From Herbaspirillum sp. meg3 (lineage in GTDB: Bacteria; Pseudomonadota; Gammaproteobacteria; Burkholderiales; Burkholderiaceae_D): a stretch of DNA of 64,000 nucleotides. The notes under the pieces are model-generated. The model was not told where the DNA came from, did not search any database, and saw only the letters and a list, made by a program, of their open reading frames with translations. The stretch lies in NCBI RefSeq assembly GCF_002257565.1, contig NZ_CP022736.1, forward strand, positions 3,844,001 through 3,908,000, in the 5' to 3' direction. Made by a program: the position numbers and the translations under genes. Of this stretch, positions 60,557 through 64,000 are shown piece after piece (the stretch's first letter is position 1; each line of letters starts with the position of its first letter).

Positions 60557-60710
60557 CTCTTGCGCTCCGTTTGTTCTGGATCCGGTGCGTTGCATGGGGT
60601 TAAATGCAGCGCCGGATTTGTGTCCACTCATGTTGAAGGCGGCTTGCCGACAATAAGTATGTCATGACAAGCCGCCTCGCTGATGGTTCAGGTCCAGCAG
60701 ATTTCCAAAA

Positions 60711-63407
60711 TTATTGGGTCACTGGATTTGGTTTTTCCGGATTGATGCCGTACTTGGCGATCGCTTCGGCAACCACGGAAGGCTTGATCTTGCCTTCGTC
60801 AGCCAGCGACTTCAGCGCAGCCACAGTCACATAGTGACGGTCGACTTCGAAGAACTCGCGCAGCTTGGCGCGGGTGTCGGAGCGGCCGTAACCGTCGGTA
60901 CCCAACACCTTGTAAGTACGGCCCTTTGGTACGAAGGCGCGGACTTGCTCGGCATAGGTGCGCATGTAGTCGGTCGATACCACGATCGGGCCTTCCGTGC
61001 CTTCCATCGATTGCTCGAAGTGGCTCTTGCGAGCAGCTTCGGCTGGATGCAGCATGTTCCAGCGCTCCGAATCCTGACCGTCACGCGCCAGCAGCGTGAA
61101 CGACGGTGCGGACCAGACGTCGGCGTCGACCTTCCAGTCGTCGCGCAGCAGATCTGCCGCAGCGATGACTTCGCGCAGGATGGTGCCGGAACCCAGCAGT
61201 TGCACGCGCAGCTTGTTCTTCTTGCTGCTTTCGTTCAGCAGGTACAGGCCCTTGATGATGCCCTCTTCCTGACCCGGCTTGATGCCTGGATGGCCGTAGT
61301 TCTCGTTCATCACGGTGATGTAGTAGAACACGTCTTCCTGGTTGCCGACCATGCGGCGCAGGCCGTCATGGATGATCACGGCGACTTCGTGAGCGAAGGT
61401 CGGATCGTAAGGCACGCAGTTCGGGATCGCCGAAGCGAACACGTGGCTATGGCCGTCTTCGTGCTGCAGGCCTTCGCCGTTCAGCGTGGTACGACCGGCG
61501 GTGCCGCCGATCAGGAAGCCGCGGGCGCGCATGTCGCCGGCAGCCCAGGCCAGATCGCCGATACGTTGCAGACCGAACATCGAGTAATACGTGTAAAACG
61601 GAATCATGATGCGGTTGTTGGTCGAGTACGACGTCGCCGCAGCGATCCACGAACTCATACCGCCGGCTTCATTGATGCCTTCCTGCAGAATCTGACCGGC
61701 CTTGTCTTCGCGGTAGTACATGACCTGGTCTTTGTCGACCGGTTCGTACAGCTGACCGACCTGGCTGAAAATACCAATCTGACGGAACAGACCTTCCATA
61801 CCGAACGTACGCGATTCGTCAACCATGATCGGCACCACGCGCTGGCCCAGGCTGCTGTCGCGCAGCAGCGCGGTCAGCACGCGGGAGTACGCTGCGGTGG
61901 TCGAGATTTCGCGGCCTTCGGCAGTCGGTTCCAGCATGACCTGGAATGCGGACAGTTCAGGCACCACCAGTTTTTCGTCAGCTTGCGGACGGCGTTGTGG
62001 CAGATAGCCGCCCAGCGCTTTGCGGCGCTCGTGCAGGTATTGCATTTCCGGCGTGTCGTCGGATGGCTTGAAGAACGGGATGTTCGGCAAGTCGGCGTCG
62101 GAGATCGGCAGTTGGAAACGGTCGCGCATGGCCTTGATGGCTTCGTCGTCCAGTTTCTTGGTGTTGTGTGCGGTGTTGCGTGCTTCGCCGGCTTTGCCGA
62201 AGCCATAGCCCTTGATGGACTTGGCCAGGATGACGGTCGGTTGATCCTTGCTGTCCTGCGCAACCTTGAATGCTGCGTAGATCTTGTGCGGATCGTGGCC
62301 GCCACGGGTCAGGCGCCAGATGTCGTCGTCGGACATCTTGCTGACCATTTCCAGCAACTTCGGATGCTTACCGAAGAAGTGCTTGCGCACGAACGCGCCA
62401 TCCTTGGCCTTGTAGTTCTGATATTCGCCGTCGACGGTTTCCATCATCACTTTTTGCAGGATGCCTTCCTTGTCCTTGGCCAGCAGTTCGTCCCAGCCGC
62501 TGCCCCAGATAACCTTGACCACGTTCCAGCCGGCGCCGCGGAAATCGGATTCCAGCTCTTGAATGATCTTGCCGTTGCCGCGCACCGGACCGTCCAGGCG
62601 TTGCAGGTTGCAGTTGACCACGATAACCAGGTTGTTCAGCTTTTCACGGCCTGCCATACCGATGGCGCCCATCGATTCCGGCTCGTCCATTTCACCGTCG
62701 CCGCAGAAGGCCCAGACCTTGCGGTTGTCGGTTTTGGCGATGCCGCGTGCGTGCAGGTACTTCAGGAAACGCGCCTGATAGATCGCCATCAGCGGGCCCA
62801 GGCCCATCGACACGGTCGGGAACTGCCAGAATTCAGGCATCAGCTTCGGATGCGGATACGAGGACAGACCGTGACCGTCGGCTTCGCGGCGGAAGTGAAT
62901 CAGTTGGTCTTCGGTCAGACGGCCTTCCAGGAACGCGCGCGCGTAGATGCCCGGCGAGGAGTGGCCCTGGATGTACAGCAGGTCGCCGCCGTGGTCTTCG
63001 GTCGGAGCGTGCCAGAAATGGTTGAAGCCAATGCCCAGCATGTTCGCCAGCGAAGCAAACGAGGACAAGTGACCGCCAAGGTCGCCGTCGACGCGGTTGG
63101 CCTTGACGACCATCGCCATGGCATTCCAGCGCATCCACGAGCGCAGGCGTTCTTCGATTTCCAGATTGCCCGGGCAATGCTCGCCCTGATCGGCAGGAAT
63201 GGTGTTGACGTAGGCAGTATTGCTGGAGAACGGGATGTGCGCACCGCGGCGGCGGGCCAGATCGACCATGCGCTCCATCAGGTAATGTGCACGTTCCGGG
63301 CCTTCTGCTTCGATCACGGCTTCGAGGGCGTCGAGCCACTCTTGCGTTTCAATCACATCGGGATCGTTGGCGGCTTGCGCCAGGACTTGGTCGATTTGGG
63401 CTGACAT
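60711..63407 (-). CDS. aceE: Pyruvate dehydrogenase E1 (homodimeric)
   Basis: This gene encodes 898 residues, the usual length. The thiamine-diphosphate motif GDGEMDEPESMGAIGMA...NLVIVVNCNLQ is present, along with SSNTAYVNTIP at the start and GTDGYGRSDTRAKLREFFEVD at the end, all characteristic of AceE. It decarboxylates pyruvate and loads acetyl groups onto the E2 lipoyl domains. AGGAGACATACC precedes the ATG. The gene heads the operon; a sigma-70-like promoter lies about 190 bases upstream. Confidence 0.98.
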   Translation of the reverse strand: MSAQIDQVLAQAANDPDVIETQEWLDALEAVIEAEGPERAHYLMERMVDLARRRGAHIPFSSNTAYVNTIPADQGEHCPGNLEIEERLRSWMRWNAMAMVVKANRVDGDLGGHLSSFASLANMLGIGFNHFWHAPTEDHGGDLLYIQGHSSPGIYARAFLEGRLTEDQLIHFRREADGHGLSSYPHPKLMPEFWQFPTVSMGLGPLMAIYQARFLKYLHARGIAKTDNRKVWAFCGDGEMDEPESMGAIGMAGREKLNNLVIVVNCNLQRLDGPVRGNGKIIQELESDFRGAGWNVVKVIWGSGWDELLAKDKEGILQKVMMETVDGEYQNYKAKDGAFVRKHFFGKHPKLLEMVSKMSDDDIWRLTRGGHDPHKIYAAFKVAQDSKDQPTVILAKSIKGYGFGKAGEARNTAHNTKKLDDEAIKAMRDRFQLPISDADLPNIPFFKPSDDTPEMQYLHERRKALGGYLPQRRPQADEKLVVPELSAFQVMLEPTAEGREISTTAAYSRVLTALLRDSSLGQRVVPIMVDESRTFGMEGLFRQIGIFSQVGQLYEPVDKDQVMYYREDKAGQILQEGINEAGGMSSWIAAATSYSTNNRIMIPFYTYYSMFGLQRIGDLAWAAGDMRARGFLIGGTAGRTTLNGEGLQHEDGHSHVFASAIPNCVPYDPTFAHEVAVIIHDGLRRMVGNQEDVFYYITVMNENYGHPGIKPGQEEGIIKGLYLLNESSKKNKLRVQLLGSGTILREVIAAADLLRDDWKVDADVWSAPSFTLLARDGQDSERWNMLHPAEAARKSHFEQSMEGTEGPIVVSTDYMRTYAEQVRAFVPKGRTYKVLGTDGYGRSDTRAKLREFFEVDRHYVTVAALKSLADEGKIKPSVVAEAIAKYGINPEKPNPVTQ

Positions 63408-63599
63408 GGTATGTCTCCTGAGTTGATAGGGATCGGCGGCGAGGCCGGATCGTTAAGCTGCAATACTTAATCTGTAGTACGAACCTGCATGCGAGACTGC
63501 ACTTCTCAATCTGTCACGCGAAGCTGCGATGCGCCGTGGCGCAGTTCTCGCGGTTCTTTTAGCCAATAATGTACGGTCTTTGTGCCGCTTGGACGAGGC

Positions 63600-63627
63600 A
63601 TTTTAACAGGGCTTTTTGCATTTTCAA
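63600..63627 (-). promoter_or_regulatory. Probable promoter of the pyruvate dehydrogenase operon
   Basis: On the minus strand TTGAAA (63627-63622), 16 bases, TAAAAT (63605-63600). Transcription would begin near 63593, leaving about 185 bases of untranslated leader before aceE. No PdhR-like site was seen here. The rest of 63408-63820 holds no coding frame I can support. Confidence 0.55.
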
Positions 63628-63776
63628 ATAGCGATATTCGATTTCATATTATGGGAAATTGCTGCAAAGCGGCATAAACAGGGCATCTTGTGAGGCCCCA
63701 AAATCAGACTCATCTAAAAATCGCGGCTTCCGGCTTGGTTGCAGCGCCGCAAAAACTACGCCCTGCTTGGAAAAGA

Positions 63777-63803
63777 GGCCTGACATGTTTCAGCATGCAG
63801 GCC
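63777..63803 (-). terminator. Hairpin terminator of the right-edge gene
   Basis: GGCCTG...CAGGCC (63777-63782 with 63798-63803), with an inner CATG/CATG pairing. Read on the minus strand it is followed by TCTTTTCC. It lies 18 bases after the stop of the partial gene. Confidence 0.6.
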
Positions 63804-63820
63804 CACTCTTGTTTTCAGTC

Positions 63821-64000
63821 TCACTTCCATACGCCGGTTTCGCGCTGCAGCAGCTTGCCGCCCTTGAATATCTGCAACTGCCCCTCTTCCAGCACCTTAT
63901 AGAGATACGCACCATTCTTGAACTCATAGCCGATAAAACGCCCTTGCCCGCTTCCAAGCGTTAAAGTCCGCCCTTTCAGCTTGATGCGATCATTCGGCTT
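63821..64000 (-). CDS. 3' end of an unidentified gene (cut by window edge)
   Basis: An open minus-strand frame enters from the right edge and stops at 63821. It gives 59 residues, with RTLTLGSGQGRFIGYEFKNG and YKVLEEGQLQIFKGGKLLQR, ending ETGVWK. The alternating polar and aromatic residues suggest a small beta-barrel or beta-sheet C-terminal domain. A terminator hairpin directly follows. No family recognised; the start and most of the protein are outside the window. Confidence 0.6.
   Translation of the reverse strand, partial: KPNDRIKLKGRTLTLGSGQGRFIGYEFKNGAYLYKVLEEGQLQIFKGGKLLQRETGVWK

Noticed and set aside
60714..63404. Open frame of almost 900 codons on the plus strand opposite aceE
   Set aside because: It mirrors the codon structure of the high-GC aceE gene and has no family motifs or ribosome site; aceE on the other strand is unmistakable.
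1..64000. CRISPR arrays, prophage, insertion sequences, tRNA or rRNA genes
   Set aside because: Looked for on both strands; no spaced repeats, integrase, transposase or cloverleaf was recognised.

Overview
The window looks like chromosomal DNA of a betaproteobacterium, most likely Oxalobacteraceae (Herbaspirillum or a close relative). This is inferred from the high-GC coding style, the three-gene pyruvate dehydrogenase operon whose E3 carries its own lipoyl domain, the Bug/TctC-type transporter, and many DUF4124-, TAXI- and FadR-type proteins. No rRNA, tRNA, insertion sequence, prophage or CRISPR array was seen. Both edges cut genes.

Layout. 0-7 kb: end of an FAD-linked 2-hydroxy-acid oxidase, a DUF4124 protein, a chemoreceptor, an MHYT-GGDEF-EAL protein and outer-membrane phospholipase A (pldA). 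7-12.5 kb: glutathione reductase and a split Fe(III) ABC transporter (fbpB | fbpC, and fbpA behind a Fur-like box). 12.7-13 kb: a 79-residue ORF behind a near-consensus LexA box. 13-20.3 kb: a membrane-anchored TAXI protein, cyanase with a nitrate/cyanate-type ABC transporter, and a NarX/NarL-type two-component pair. A repeated GTTACTT operator array precedes the transporter. 20.3-21.1 kb: one AT-rich gene of foreign appearance. 21-31 kb: SDR and its FadR-type neighbour, MATE pump, aldo/keto reductase, Na+/H+ antiporter, phosphoesterase lipoprotein, di-haem peroxidase and a small coiled-coil protein. 31-35 kb: a sulfonate/nitrate-type ABC operon interrupted by a structured repeat.

35-39.4 kb: NAD-binding epimerase-like protein head-to-head with a 2Fe-2S reductase; then a strong promoter, a leaderless Arg-rich 21-codon ORF and an intrinsic terminator ahead of an acetylornithine-type aminotransferase; then an NlpC/P60 lipoprotein and a GFA-family protein. 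39.4-53.3 kb: a probable sugar-acid/sugar catabolic region. It holds a FadR-type regulator with a histone-H1-like tail, an Ldh-family dehydrogenase and a tripartite tricarboxylate transporter. Facing away are an IlvD/Edd-family dehydratase, a D-2-hydroxyacid dehydrogenase and a complete sugar ABC transporter. A PdhR-like operator sits upstream of the transporter operon. 53.3-57 kb: tandem dienelactone hydrolases, and a MerR regulator overlapping an aldo/keto reductase. 57-63.4 kb: lpdA-aceF-aceE read leftwards, then the 3' end of an unidentified gene.

The least explained signals are the LexA-box small ORF, the leader/terminator before the aminotransferase, a family of GTAC-cored hairpin repeats whose arms pair although their sequences differ, the H1-like tail on the regulator, and the operator array before the cyanate/nitrate transporter. 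All functional statements are read from sequence motifs; no database search was possible.
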